Positions 25,539 to 33,071 of a stretch of 64,000 nucleotides of DNA are shown here, one piece after another. The stretch comes from Mesonia sediminis (GTDB lineage: Bacteria > Bacteroidota > Bacteroidia > Flavobacteriales > Flavobacteriaceae). The position numbers were made by a program, and so were the translations under genes. The notes below the pieces were generated by a model. That model ran no database searches and had not been told where the DNA came from. It was given only the letters and a program-made list of their open reading frames with translations. Each line of letters begins with the position of its first letter. The stretch's first letter is position 1. The stretch spans positions 620,001 to 684,000 of the forward strand of contig NZ_JBHULZ010000041.1 of NCBI RefSeq assembly GCF_042684705.1, given 5' to 3'.

Positions 25539-25940
25539 TTATAAGTTTTCTTGTATTAACTTAAACAATACTTGTTTATTATCTTTGTGTAATTTTAAAT
25601 GGTCGCGAACGCGTTTTTTGTAGTCCTGATGCTCATTGAGGTAATAGGTTTCGCAAGATAAATCGTCGCATTCTTGGATGCCATTAGACACCACATCATA
25701 ATCGATTAACTCTTCTAAAAACTTTTTGGTAGTCTCTAGATTTTCGGCTAATATCTGTTTAACTTCTTTATAGTTAGGCGAAGTATTAAACTTTAATTCA
25801 TCTTTAGCCAATAACTGTTTAAAAAAAGTTATTTCAGTAACCATAAACTTAAGTTCGTCTACCCAAAAGTTCAAATCTTTATTCATATTGAGTATTTGGA
25901 TTTCTTCTTCGCTGTAATGTTCCTGTATTTTATCGGGCAT
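25539..25940 (-). CDS. Conserved hypothetical protein, coiled-coil
   Basis: I do not recognise this 133-residue protein. It is highly charged, has no signal peptide or membrane segment, and is predicted from its heptad-like leucine spacing to be mostly alpha-helical. It has two cysteines close together in ECDDLSC. The gene stands alone between two terminator hairpins. Composition matches the neighbours, so it is a resident gene rather than a recent arrival. Its function is unknown. Confidence 0.7.
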   Translation of the reverse strand: MPDKIQEHYSEEEIQILNMNKDLNFWVDELKFMVTEITFFKQLLAKDELKFNTSPNYKEVKQILAENLETTKKFLEELIDYDVVSNGIQECDDLSCETYYLNEHQDYKKRVRDHLKLHKDNKQVLFKLIQENL

Positions 25941-25992
25941 AACCTGAATTTTTGCGTTGCGGCGATGAAATTACAAATTTTTAGGATAAAAA

Positions 25993-26053
25993 AAACCTTC
26001 TCTATATCAATTTATCTTTTTGTTGATAAGATAAATTGATATAGAGAAGGTTT
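25993..26053 (-). terminator. Very long perfect hairpin after gdhA
   Basis: The arms at 25993-26018 and 26028-26053 pair over 26 bp without a mismatch, with a 9-nt loop. The minus-strand end runs into T residues (AAAAA on the plus strand before 25993), so it fits a terminator for the glutamate dehydrogenase gene. The stem is unusually long. Confidence 0.85.
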
Positions 26054-26074
26054 AGTTTCTTTGAAAGAATGATT

Positions 26075-27343
26075 TTATGGGAAAATTCCGCGTTGCTTAT
26101 AAGCCATTTCTATTCGATAAATAGCCAAAACATATGCAGCCGTTCTCCAGTCTGTTTGTCTTTCTTTTACCTCGTTTTCAACTTTCTTAAAAACGCCAGT
26201 TAGTTTTTTCTCTAAACGAATCATAATTTCATCTAACTGCCATAATTCTCCGTTACGGTTTTGTAACCATTCAAAATAACTACCAATTACACCACCCGAA
26301 TTACATAAAATATCAGGTATAATAGTAACCCCATTTTCTAATAGTATCTTCTCTGCTGCATCGGTGGTTGGCCCGTTTGCTCCTTCTGCGATTAAGGGCG
26401 CTTTAACATCGGCTGCATTCTCTTCGGTAATTTGATTTCCTAGGGCTGCTGGAATTAAAATATCACATTCTAAGCCAAAAAATTGTTTAGGGTCAATTTC
26501 TTTATCATCTGCGAAACCAGCTATAGAATTCTTTCTAGGTTTGCTGTGCTCAAACAAATCTTCTACGCTAAATCCTGCTTCATCGTGTATGGTAGCATGT
26601 GCATCTTGAACTGCAATTAGTTTTGCACCATCTGCCTCTAAGAATTTAGAAGCCCAGTAGCCTACATTTCCAAAACCTTGCACAATAAAGGTTTTACCTT
26701 TTAAAGATTCACCTCTACTTTCATGGTATAATCTTATAGTTAAATAAACTCCAAAGCCTGTTGCACGGTCTCTACCTTCTAATCCTCCAGAACCTACAGG
26801 TTTACCGGTCACTACGTGTTGATGTTTTGATCTTTCAGATGGAGATTTAGTACTCATATAAGTATCTGCGATCCACGCCATAGTTTGAGCATTGGTATTT
26901 ACATCGGGGGCAGGAATATCATGCTCGGCACCAATATTTTCTCCCAAAGCATAAGTAAATCGTCGCGTGATTCGCTCTAACTCGGTAATAGAATATTTTC
27001 TAGGATCTAATTGAATTCCTCCTTTTGCACCACCGTAAGGCAATCCTGCTAAAGAGGTTTTCCAAGTCATCCAAATAGCCAAAGCCTTTGCCGCTTCTAC
27101 ATCAACATCGGCGTGATAACGCAAACCTCCTTTGTAAGGACCTAAGGCATTGTTATGCTGAACGCGGTATCCAGTAAAAATTTCTACATCACCATTATCC
27201 ATCCTTACGGGAAAATGAATAATGATCTCATTATTAGTTACCGCTAAGATTTTTCTGATATTCGGATCTAAATCCATGTAATCTGCAACTTTATTGTATT
27301 GCTTCATTACATTATCATACATGGTTTCTTTTTTATTAGCCAT
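26075..27343 (-). CDS. gdhA: Glu/Leu/Phe/Val dehydrogenase (glutamate dehydrogenase)
   Basis: It interconverts glutamate with 2-oxoglutarate and ammonia using NAD(P). Visible motifs are KTSLAGLPYGGAKGGIQLDP with the catalytic lysines, PAPDVNTNAQTMAWIADTY, and the Rossmann segment IVQGFGNVGYWASKFLEADG. At 422 residues it matches the hexameric archaeal/Bacillus RocG-GudB type, not the 450-residue enterobacterial type. TAAATTTG about 80 bp upstream on the minus strand (27431-27424) is a likely -7 element. The gene is probably monocistronic and ends at the 26-bp hairpin. Confidence 0.95.
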   Translation of the reverse strand: MANKKETMYDNVMKQYNKVADYMDLDPNIRKILAVTNNEIIIHFPVRMDNGDVEIFTGYRVQHNNALGPYKGGLRYHADVDVEAAKALAIWMTWKTSLAGLPYGGAKGGIQLDPRKYSITELERITRRFTYALGENIGAEHDIPAPDVNTNAQTMAWIADTYMSTKSPSERSKHQHVVTGKPVGSGGLEGRDRATGFGVYLTIRLYHESRGESLKGKTFIVQGFGNVGYWASKFLEADGAKLIAVQDAHATIHDEAGFSVEDLFEHSKPRKNSIAGFADDKEIDPKQFFGLECDILIPAALGNQITEENAADVKAPLIAEGANGPTTDAAEKILLENGVTIIPDILCNSGGVIGSYFEWLQNRNGELWQLDEIMIRLEKKLTGVFKKVENEVKERQTDWRTAAYVLAIYRIEMAYKQRGIFP

Positions 27344-27423
27344 ATATTTTTATTTTTAAATTTTTAGAGCAGTATAAGAACAATAGCTGCCCTACCCTGC
27401 TTTCTTTTTAAACAATTATTTAT

Positions 27424-27431
27424 CAAATTTA
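27424..27431 (-). promoter_or_regulatory. Promoter -7 element of gdhA
   Basis: TAAATTTG on the minus strand fits TAnnTTTG. The -33 region is poorly conserved. It gives a 5' untranslated leader of about 70 bases. Confidence 0.4.
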
Positions 27432-27517
27432 TGAAACCTAAAAGACCTAATCAGCATGATAATTGAAAAATATTAGAATATTTTAATTATTTTACCAATC
27501 GATTAATTTACAGAAAC

Positions 27518-27916
27518 TTACAGCAAACTCTTTCGTTCTCTAGCCATAAAAATTTTCATATGAAAATTGGTTCCTAAATTTCTAGCTAACTCTTTGGCTC
27601 TTTCGGCGCGTTCTCCTTCGTACAATTGGTCTATGGTCTGCCACCACAAATTTAACCAAACACCAAAATGCTTTGCCTCAATACTATTATCAAATTTTTG
27701 GTCAACCATAATGTGTGCCCTACCGGGGCGGCCTCTAAACTTATCTACATAAAACAAATTGCTTTCCCAAAAGTCGGTTAATTTCTCGAGGTGTTCCTCC
27801 CAGTCTGATATGGTCTCATTAAAAAAATGTCCTATTTCTTTATTCTTACGCACCTTTTGGTAGAAGCTTCTTACCAACAAAGCCACGTCTGCTCGTTCTT
27901 CAATTTCTTTTAACAT
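27518..27916 (-). CDS. Group III truncated haemoglobin
   Basis: The 132-residue globin matches the group III (trHbP/Ctb-like) family: LVRSFYQKVRKNKEIGHFF at the start, FWESNLFYVDKFRGRPGRAHI in the middle with the proximal-His region KHFGVWLNLWWQTI, and a C-terminal helix ending MKIFMARER. These haem proteins bind O2 or NO and are linked to growth at low oxygen and to NO tolerance. It lies 14 bp after the CoA-transferase gene and is probably co-transcribed with it. Confidence 0.88.
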   Translation of the reverse strand: MLKEIEERADVALLVRSFYQKVRKNKEIGHFFNETISDWEEHLEKLTDFWESNLFYVDKFRGRPGRAHIMVDQKFDNSIEAKHFGVWLNLWWQTIDQLYEGERAERAKELARNLGTNFHMKIFMARERKSLL

Positions 27917-27930
27917 CTGCAGGCTTATTT

Positions 27931-29199
27931 TTAATTATTTAATCGTTCATAGGCTAATTTACTCAACTCTTCTTGATGATCGGGGTGTGCTATAGAAATT
28001 AACGCCTTTGCTCTTTGCTTTAAGCTTTTTCCAAATAAATTTACAACTCCGTTTTCGGTAACCACATAATGAACGTGTGCACGTGTTGTGGTTACCCCTG
28101 CCCCTTTCTTTAGGTAAGGGGTGATTTTTGAGATGCCTTTGGCGGTAATAGAAGGCATGGCTATGATTGCTTTACCGTCTTCTGAAAGACTTGCTCCTCG
28201 TATGAAATCCATTTGGCCTCCAACTCCAGAGAATTGCATTTTTCCAATGGTATCTGCACAAACTTGCCCAGTAATATCTATTTCAATTGCCGAATTTATA
28301 GCAGTTACCTTAGGGTTTCTACGTATTATAGAAGTGTCATTGGTATAAGCCGCTTCTTTAAAATGCACCATTGGGTTATCATCAATGAAATCATATAATT
28401 TGGGAGATCCCATAGCAAAACAGGTTACAATTTTACCGTTTTTCACCATTTTCTGACTGCCATTTATGATTCCTTTTTCTACTAAAGGAAGAATACCATC
28501 TGAAAACATCTCGGTATGAATACCAAGATTTTTATGGTTTTTTAAATTATTTAAGACCACATTAGGTATGGCTCCAATACCCATTTGTAAGGTAGCACCG
28601 TCTTCTATCAATTGGGCTACGTGATTACCAATAGCTAATTCTGTAGCCGTCGGTTCAGAAAGAAATACTTGGTGTATAGGTTCATCGACCTCAACCATGG
28701 CATCAATTTGCTGTACGTGAATTATTCCATCGCCGTGAGTTCTCGGTACATTTGGGTTTACTTGTGCAATTACACGTTTTGCATTTTCTATAGCCGATAA
28801 GGTTACATCTACAGAAGTTCCTAAAGAGCAAAAACCATGTTTATCTGGTGGAGAAACTTGAATAAAAGCTACATCTAAAGGCAATATGTTACGCTTAAAC
28901 AATAAGTGAACCTCACTTAAAAATATGGGTATATAATCTCCTTGTTGTTGATTGACCGCTTTTCTTACATTGCTACCAACAAAGCAAGAATTTACTCGAA
29001 AGATTTGATTGTAAGGCTCTTGAGTATATTTAGCTTCTCCTTCGGTGTGGAGTTGTACTATTTCTACATTATCTAATTCTTTATATCGATCGCACAGCGC
29101 TTTAATGATTAACTTTGGGGTCATCGCGGCTCCTTGAAAAAACAACCTAGAATTAGATTTAACTTGTTCTACTGCTTGTTGGGCGGTAATATATAACAT
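27931..29199 (-). CDS. Acetyl-CoA hydrolase/transferase family protein (4-hydroxybutyrate CoA-transferase-like)
   Basis: The 422-residue protein has the two-domain CoA-transferase I fold of the Ach1/AbfT group. The catalytic glutamate lies in LGIHTEMFSDG, the glycine-rich stretch LQMGIGAIPNVVL precedes it, and GQMDFIRGASLS and ARVHYVVTENGVVNLFGK come later. It probably moves CoA between acetyl-CoA or succinyl-CoA and another carboxylic acid; the acceptor is not determined by sequence. TAATTTTG at 29229-29222 on the minus strand is a good -7 element about 22 bp upstream. Confidence 0.9.
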   Translation of the reverse strand: MLYITAQQAVEQVKSNSRLFFQGAAMTPKLIIKALCDRYKELDNVEIVQLHTEGEAKYTQEPYNQIFRVNSCFVGSNVRKAVNQQQGDYIPIFLSEVHLLFKRNILPLDVAFIQVSPPDKHGFCSLGTSVDVTLSAIENAKRVIAQVNPNVPRTHGDGIIHVQQIDAMVEVDEPIHQVFLSEPTATELAIGNHVAQLIEDGATLQMGIGAIPNVVLNNLKNHKNLGIHTEMFSDGILPLVEKGIINGSQKMVKNGKIVTCFAMGSPKLYDFIDDNPMVHFKEAAYTNDTSIIRRNPKVTAINSAIEIDITGQVCADTIGKMQFSGVGGQMDFIRGASLSEDGKAIIAMPSITAKGISKITPYLKKGAGVTTTRAHVHYVVTENGVVNLFGKSLKQRAKALISIAHPDHQEELSKLAYERLNN

Positions 29200-29221
29200 A
29201 ATAAGTACTTTAAATTTTATG

Positions 29222-29229
29222 CAAAATTA
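29222..29229 (-). promoter_or_regulatory. Promoter -7 element of the CoA-transferase/haemoglobin unit
   Basis: TAATTTTG on the minus strand matches TAnnTTTG. It lies 22 bp before the start codon, and no FNR-like box is seen at the distance used by the oxidase genes. Confidence 0.45.
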
Positions 29230-29261
29230 CACGTACAGAGCGAAGTAAACTATGATATTTA

Positions 29262-29987
29262 TTAGTTTTGTGGCAAATTTGGTGCACAGTCAAAATTTGC
29301 TTCGGGCGACTCAATAAAGTTAACCGATTCTGGCGAAACATAAGGAATACCTAATCCTAACCCTCGTAAAATAAAAAGTATACCAATTACGACCAAAGCA
29401 TATGGTATTATTTTTTGAAATCTATTGCGCCATTTTTGATTAAGGAAATCTTTTGCATATATCACTAAAGTCATTAAGGGTATTGTTCCTAAACCAAAGA
29501 GCAGCATATAAGTGGTGCTTAAGGCCATAGACTCGAATGTGAAGGTTGCAAATACCGCCATATAAAGTAACCCACAAGGTAAGAATCCGTTAAGGAAACC
29601 AATAGTAAGGAATGTATCTGGCGTACGCTTTTTTAGTTCTTTACCTAAAGCCGATTTTACTTTAGCAATTAATTTATATATAGGATTAACCACATTTATA
29701 TTCCTAAATGTACGGCTAGGTAGAACAACCACTACAATCATTATCACCCCAATTAAAATAGAAATAAACTGCTGAAAACCAAATAAGTATAATCCTTTAC
29801 CAATTAAGCCGAAAAGTAAGCCAATGATGCAATAGCTTATTAATCTACCTAAATGATACAAGCTTAACTGAAAACCTTTACGTATACGATTGGTGCGGTC
29901 TAGAGGCAGCATAAAGGCAATTGGCCCGCACATACCTACACAATGCAGGCTGCCCAACAAACCTAATAGAAAAGCAGACCAAAGCAT
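29262..29987 (-). CDS. Sulfite exporter TauE/SafE-like membrane protein of the cbb3 cluster
   Basis: The 241-residue protein has six or seven membrane helices. Two related motifs face each other: LGSLHCVGMCGPIAFM near the N-terminus and NGFLPCGLLYMAVF in the middle. Both contain cysteines that could bind copper. Genes of this UreH-2/SafE-like type regularly follow ccoG-ccoH and are thought to help copper delivery to cbb3 oxidase; this is family knowledge, not proven here. It starts 2 bp after the ccoH gene. Confidence 0.85.
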   Translation of the reverse strand: MLWSAFLLGLLGSLHCVGMCGPIAFMLPLDRTNRIRKGFQLSLYHLGRLISYCIIGLLFGLIGKGLYLFGFQQFISILIGVIMIVVVVLPSRTFRNINVVNPIYKLIAKVKSALGKELKKRTPDTFLTIGFLNGFLPCGLLYMAVFATFTFESMALSTTYMLLFGLGTIPLMTLVIYAKDFLNQKWRNRFQKIIPYALVVIGILFILRGLGLGIPYVSPESVNFIESPEANFDCAPNLPQN

Positions 29988-29989
29988 AG

Positions 29990-30436
29990 TTATAAATGAA
30001 GCTCTTTTTTAAATCGGTAATTTTTATTGTTTTCTTCCCATTCTATTATAACCGACCAAATGCCCCCGACCAATTTTTCTTTGGGTACAAACATTTCTCC
30101 ATTCTTCAGTTGAAAAGGCAAGGTGAAATCTAGTTTTTTGTTTGATGGTCTGTACATAAGAAGTGTACCTTTAGCCAATTCACTCACCTTATCTTTAGGC
30201 ATTTTGATACGTAAATCTCCAGCTATTTCTTCGACCACAATATCCTTTTTAAATGGTAATACATTTTGCTCTGCCTCAATTTGTCCGTTTAACTTTAACT
30301 CTTGTTTGTAATACTCTTCTACTACCAAATCGTGCTCATACGCATCATTGGTAGAGACTTTTATAACAAAATAAAGTATAAAGCTTATAAATCCTATAAA
30401 GGCAATCACGATACCCCAACCCCAATTAATTTTCAT
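29990..30436 (-). CDS. ccoH: FixH/CcoH family cbb3 assembly protein
   Basis: The 148-residue protein has one N-terminal membrane helix (WGWGIVIAFIGFISFILYFVI) followed by a periplasmic domain. The segment VSTNDAYEHDLVVEEYYKQEL is the usual FixH signature (ND.Y...L...YYK). CcoH stabilises the cbb3 complex during assembly. The gene is between ccoG (12 bp upstream) and the SafE-like gene, as in other Bacteroidota cbb3 clusters. Confidence 0.9.
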   Translation of the reverse strand: MKINWGWGIVIAFIGFISFILYFVIKVSTNDAYEHDLVVEEYYKQELKLNGQIEAEQNVLPFKKDIVVEEIAGDLRIKMPKDKVSELAKGTLLMYRPSNKKLDFTLPFQLKNGEMFVPKEKLVGGIWSVIIEWEENNKNYRFKKELHL

Positions 30437-30448
30437 AATTTTTCTTTT

Positions 30449-31876
30449 TTATCTGAAACTTCTTGGTCCTAAAAATGCAGTTACCGTAGTTTCAATTAAT
30501 TTTTCACCGCTGTAAACACCAATTTTCAATCGTTCTCGATCGCTCTCAATGGCTGGCAAAGGAATTTCAATAAATAAAGTACCCTGTGCCATACCTTGTT
30601 CTGGAACTTCAAAAGAGTCTTGAGAGACAACCTCTATAGTACCCTTATGGGAAATTAACTTAAAGTTTACATCTTCAATTTTTGAAGTAGTTTTATTAAT
30701 TAATTTATAAGTGTAGACATTACTTATAATATTATTTTCTTTCTTCTCATACAACTCTCCAGGTAACCGCAAAATACTGGCTTCAACATCGTTACGCAAA
30801 AACAACATACCAATAAGGACCGCTATTAGTATACCCAATACAGCGGTATAGCCTTTTAATCTTGGTGAAAAAGTAAAAGGTTTCTTTTCGGCAATGTTTG
30901 CTTCACTCGCATAACGTATAAGCCCTTTTGGTAGATTTACCTTTTCCATCATGGCATCGCAAGCATCTATACAGGCGGTACAGTTTACGCACTCAAGTTG
31001 GGTGCCGTTTCTAATATCTATACCTGTAGGACAAACTTGAACACATTGAAAACAATCGATACAATCACCCTTACCGCTGGCAGCTCGATCTTCGTTTTTC
31101 TTAAATTTAGCCCTTCCTTTTTCTTTTTCACCACGTTTATAATCATAGGCTACAACAATAGAGTTTTTGTCTAATAAAACCCCTTGAAGTCTTCCGTAAG
31201 GGCAAGCGATTATACAGACTTGTTCTCTAAACCAAGTAAAAACAAAGTAAAATACACCGGTAAATATAAGCAATGGCAAAATAACATCGGTATGCGCTAA
31301 GGGACCTTCAATAATGTATTGAATAAGCTGATCGCTACCTATGAGATAAGCCAAAAATACATTTGCTATTAAAAATGAAATGATAAAAAATATAAACCAT
31401 TTTAAGGTTTTCTTCTTTATTTTATCCGCATTCCAATCTTGCTTATTGAGTCTAATTTGTTTACCGCGGTCTCCTTCTATCCAATATTCAATGCGTCTAA
31501 AAACCATCTCCATAAAAATGGTTTGCGGGCAAATCCATCCACAAAAAATACGCCCAAATGCTACGGTAAATAGAGTAATAAACACCACACCAATTATCAT
31601 AGACATTACAAAGAGATAAAAATCTTGTGGCCAAAAAGGTAAACCGAAAATATTGAACCGCCTTTCTAAAACATTAAACAAAAGGAATTGATTTCCGTTG
31701 ATTTTTATGAACGGTGCGGCAAATAGAAACAACAATAAAAAATAGCTTACATATTTTCTATAATCGTAGTATTTACCCACGGGTTTTTTAGGGTATACCC
31801 AAGCTCGTTTTCCTTCTTCGTCTAAGGTCCCTATGGAGTCCCTAAACTTTTCATTACCTTCTTCAAATTTACTCAT
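30449..31876 (-). CDS. ccoG: Cytochrome c oxidase accessory protein CcoG
   Basis: The 475-residue polyferredoxin-like membrane protein has five helices. A CGWICPQTIFMEM motif is in the membrane region, with two 4Fe-4S motifs (CIDCFQCVQVCP and CVNCTACIDAC) on the soluble loop. The C-terminal Ig-like FixG domain follows a last helix. CcoG is a copper reductase needed for cbb3 maturation. It is separated from ccoP by a terminator at 31919-31950, so it may have its own promoter in the short gap. Confidence 0.95.
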   Translation of the reverse strand: MSKFEEGNEKFRDSIGTLDEEGKRAWVYPKKPVGKYYDYRKYVSYFLLLFLFAAPFIKINGNQFLLFNVLERRFNIFGLPFWPQDFYLFVMSMIIGVVFITLFTVAFGRIFCGWICPQTIFMEMVFRRIEYWIEGDRGKQIRLNKQDWNADKIKKKTLKWFIFFIISFLIANVFLAYLIGSDQLIQYIIEGPLAHTDVILPLLIFTGVFYFVFTWFREQVCIIACPYGRLQGVLLDKNSIVVAYDYKRGEKEKGRAKFKKNEDRAASGKGDCIDCFQCVQVCPTGIDIRNGTQLECVNCTACIDACDAMMEKVNLPKGLIRYASEANIAEKKPFTFSPRLKGYTAVLGILIAVLIGMLFLRNDVEASILRLPGELYEKKENNIISNVYTYKLINKTTSKIEDVNFKLISHKGTIEVVSQDSFEVPEQGMAQGTLFIEIPLPAIESDRERLKIGVYSGEKLIETTVTAFLGPRSFR

Positions 31877-31918
31877 ACTGTAAAATGCCTATTATGATAA
31901 TTCAACCTTTTCTTAAAA

Positions 31919-31950
31919 AAAAGACTTCTAACCAAAATCAGAAGTCTTTT
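31919..31950 (-). terminator. Terminator between ccoP and ccoG
   Basis: AAAGACTTCT and AGAAGTCTTT form a 10-bp stem with a 10-nt loop; the flanking bases are A and T rich on both sides. It probably limits read-through from the oxidase structural genes into ccoG. Confidence 0.75.
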
Positions 31951-31996
31951 ATCGTGCTAAGATTTAGTTATAATTTTGGTTTGCAAAAACAAGATA

Positions 31997-32875
31997 CTAC
32001 TCATTACCTGCCCATAAATCGCCTTGTGGTTCTTTTGCGCCTTCTGGGTTGGTACCACCTAATGAAATAACATAGCTAGCTACTTGTGCCATTTCAAGAG
32101 GCTTCAAAGTTTGTTTCCAAGCTACCATTCCTTTACCATCACGACCTCCTTCTGAAATGGTTTTAAAGACGTTTTTAACCCCACCGCCAAGTATCCAATA
32201 CTCATCGGTTAAATTAGGCCCGATACTTCCGCCTCCATCGGCTTTATGGCAAGCAATACAGTTTTGCATATATATATTTTCGCCAGCTGTTAGGTCTGAA
32301 GCATCTGTCAATAAGGTTACCGTGTTAATATCGATCAAGTCTTTTGCTGTTCTCTTATACTCTTCTATCTCTTTTTCTGCTTGAGCTAATTCCATTTCAA
32401 ATTCTTCATGTTGCGTGTAATCTACAAAGATGTGAAAACGTACCATATAGACAACTGCAAAAATAATTGTCGCATAAAACAAGTAGGTCCACCAAGGCGG
32501 CAAGTTATTATCGAGCTCTTTAATACCGTCATAATTATGATCTAAAATGATTTCATCTTCATTCTCGATAGGCTTTTTATCAAGCATTTTATGATAAGTT
32601 TCTTTTAACCAAAGCATAACTTTTGATTCTTCAGCTTGACTGGCCTCAAAACCAAGTTTTTTATCTTCAGGTAAGGCTTTATATAAAACACTATTTAGCG
32701 CCTCAACAGCAATTTCTAAAGCTACCACAACCAATACCGCAACACCAAAAACTAGCCAAGCTATGGGGTACACCATAAAGGTGGATTGATCTCCTGTTTC
32801 TACTGTATACTCTATAAGCAGATATGCTAAAAGTACAAATAAGGCTAAGCGGATGTATGAACCGATTGTTTTCAT
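31997..32875 (-). CDS. ccoP: cbb3 oxidase subunit CcoP, mono-haem
   Basis: The 292-residue protein has an extra N-terminal pair of membrane helices, then the CcoP N-terminal domain (ELDNNLPPWWTYLFYATIIF), and one cytochrome c domain with CIACH at residues 206-210. Classical CcoP carries two CxxCH haem sites. Only one is present here, as is usual in Bacteroidota to my knowledge. It passes electrons to CcoO. Its start overlaps the CcoQ-like gene by 4 bp. Confidence 0.93.
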   Translation of the reverse strand: MKTIGSYIRLALFVLLAYLLIEYTVETGDQSTFMVYPIAWLVFGVAVLVVVALEIAVEALNSVLYKALPEDKKLGFEASQAEESKVMLWLKETYHKMLDKKPIENEDEIILDHNYDGIKELDNNLPPWWTYLFYATIIFAVVYMVRFHIFVDYTQHEEFEMELAQAEKEIEEYKRTAKDLIDINTVTLLTDASDLTAGENIYMQNCIACHKADGGGSIGPNLTDEYWILGGGVKNVFKTISEGGRDGKGMVAWKQTLKPLEMAQVASYVISLGGTNPEGAKEPQGDLWAGNE

Positions 32876-33057
32876 AATTCTTGATCGTTTTGGTTATCTA
32901 AAGGCAAGTTACTTACCTCTTTTATATAGTCTTTTTTGGCGGTAAATACCCAGTAGAATAATGCTGAAAAGAATAGGAAAAATATTAGCAATGAAATAAT
33001 TGGGTAAATCTCGATATTTTCGATGGTCTCTAAATGACCTTTTACAAATTTAAACAT
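32872..33057 (-). CDS. ccoQ: CcoQ-like small subunit
   Basis: The 61-residue protein has one membrane helix (IISLLIFFLFFSALFYWVFTAKK) and a charged C-terminal tail. Its place between ccoNO and ccoP and the ATGA overlap with ccoP identify it as the CcoQ/FixQ-type subunit. The N-terminal part, before the helix, is longer than in proteobacterial CcoQ. CcoQ protects the complex against oxygen or supports stability in some species. Confidence 0.82.
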   Translation of the reverse strand: MFKFVKGHLETIENIEIYPIISLLIFFLFFSALFYWVFTAKKDYIKEVSNLPLDNQNDQEL

Positions 33058-33071
33058 CGTGTAATGGTTTT

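Noticed and set aside
29240..29275. FNR-like box for the CoA-transferase/haemoglobin unit
   Set aside because: At the spacing used by the two oxidase promoters no TGAT/ATCA pair is present.
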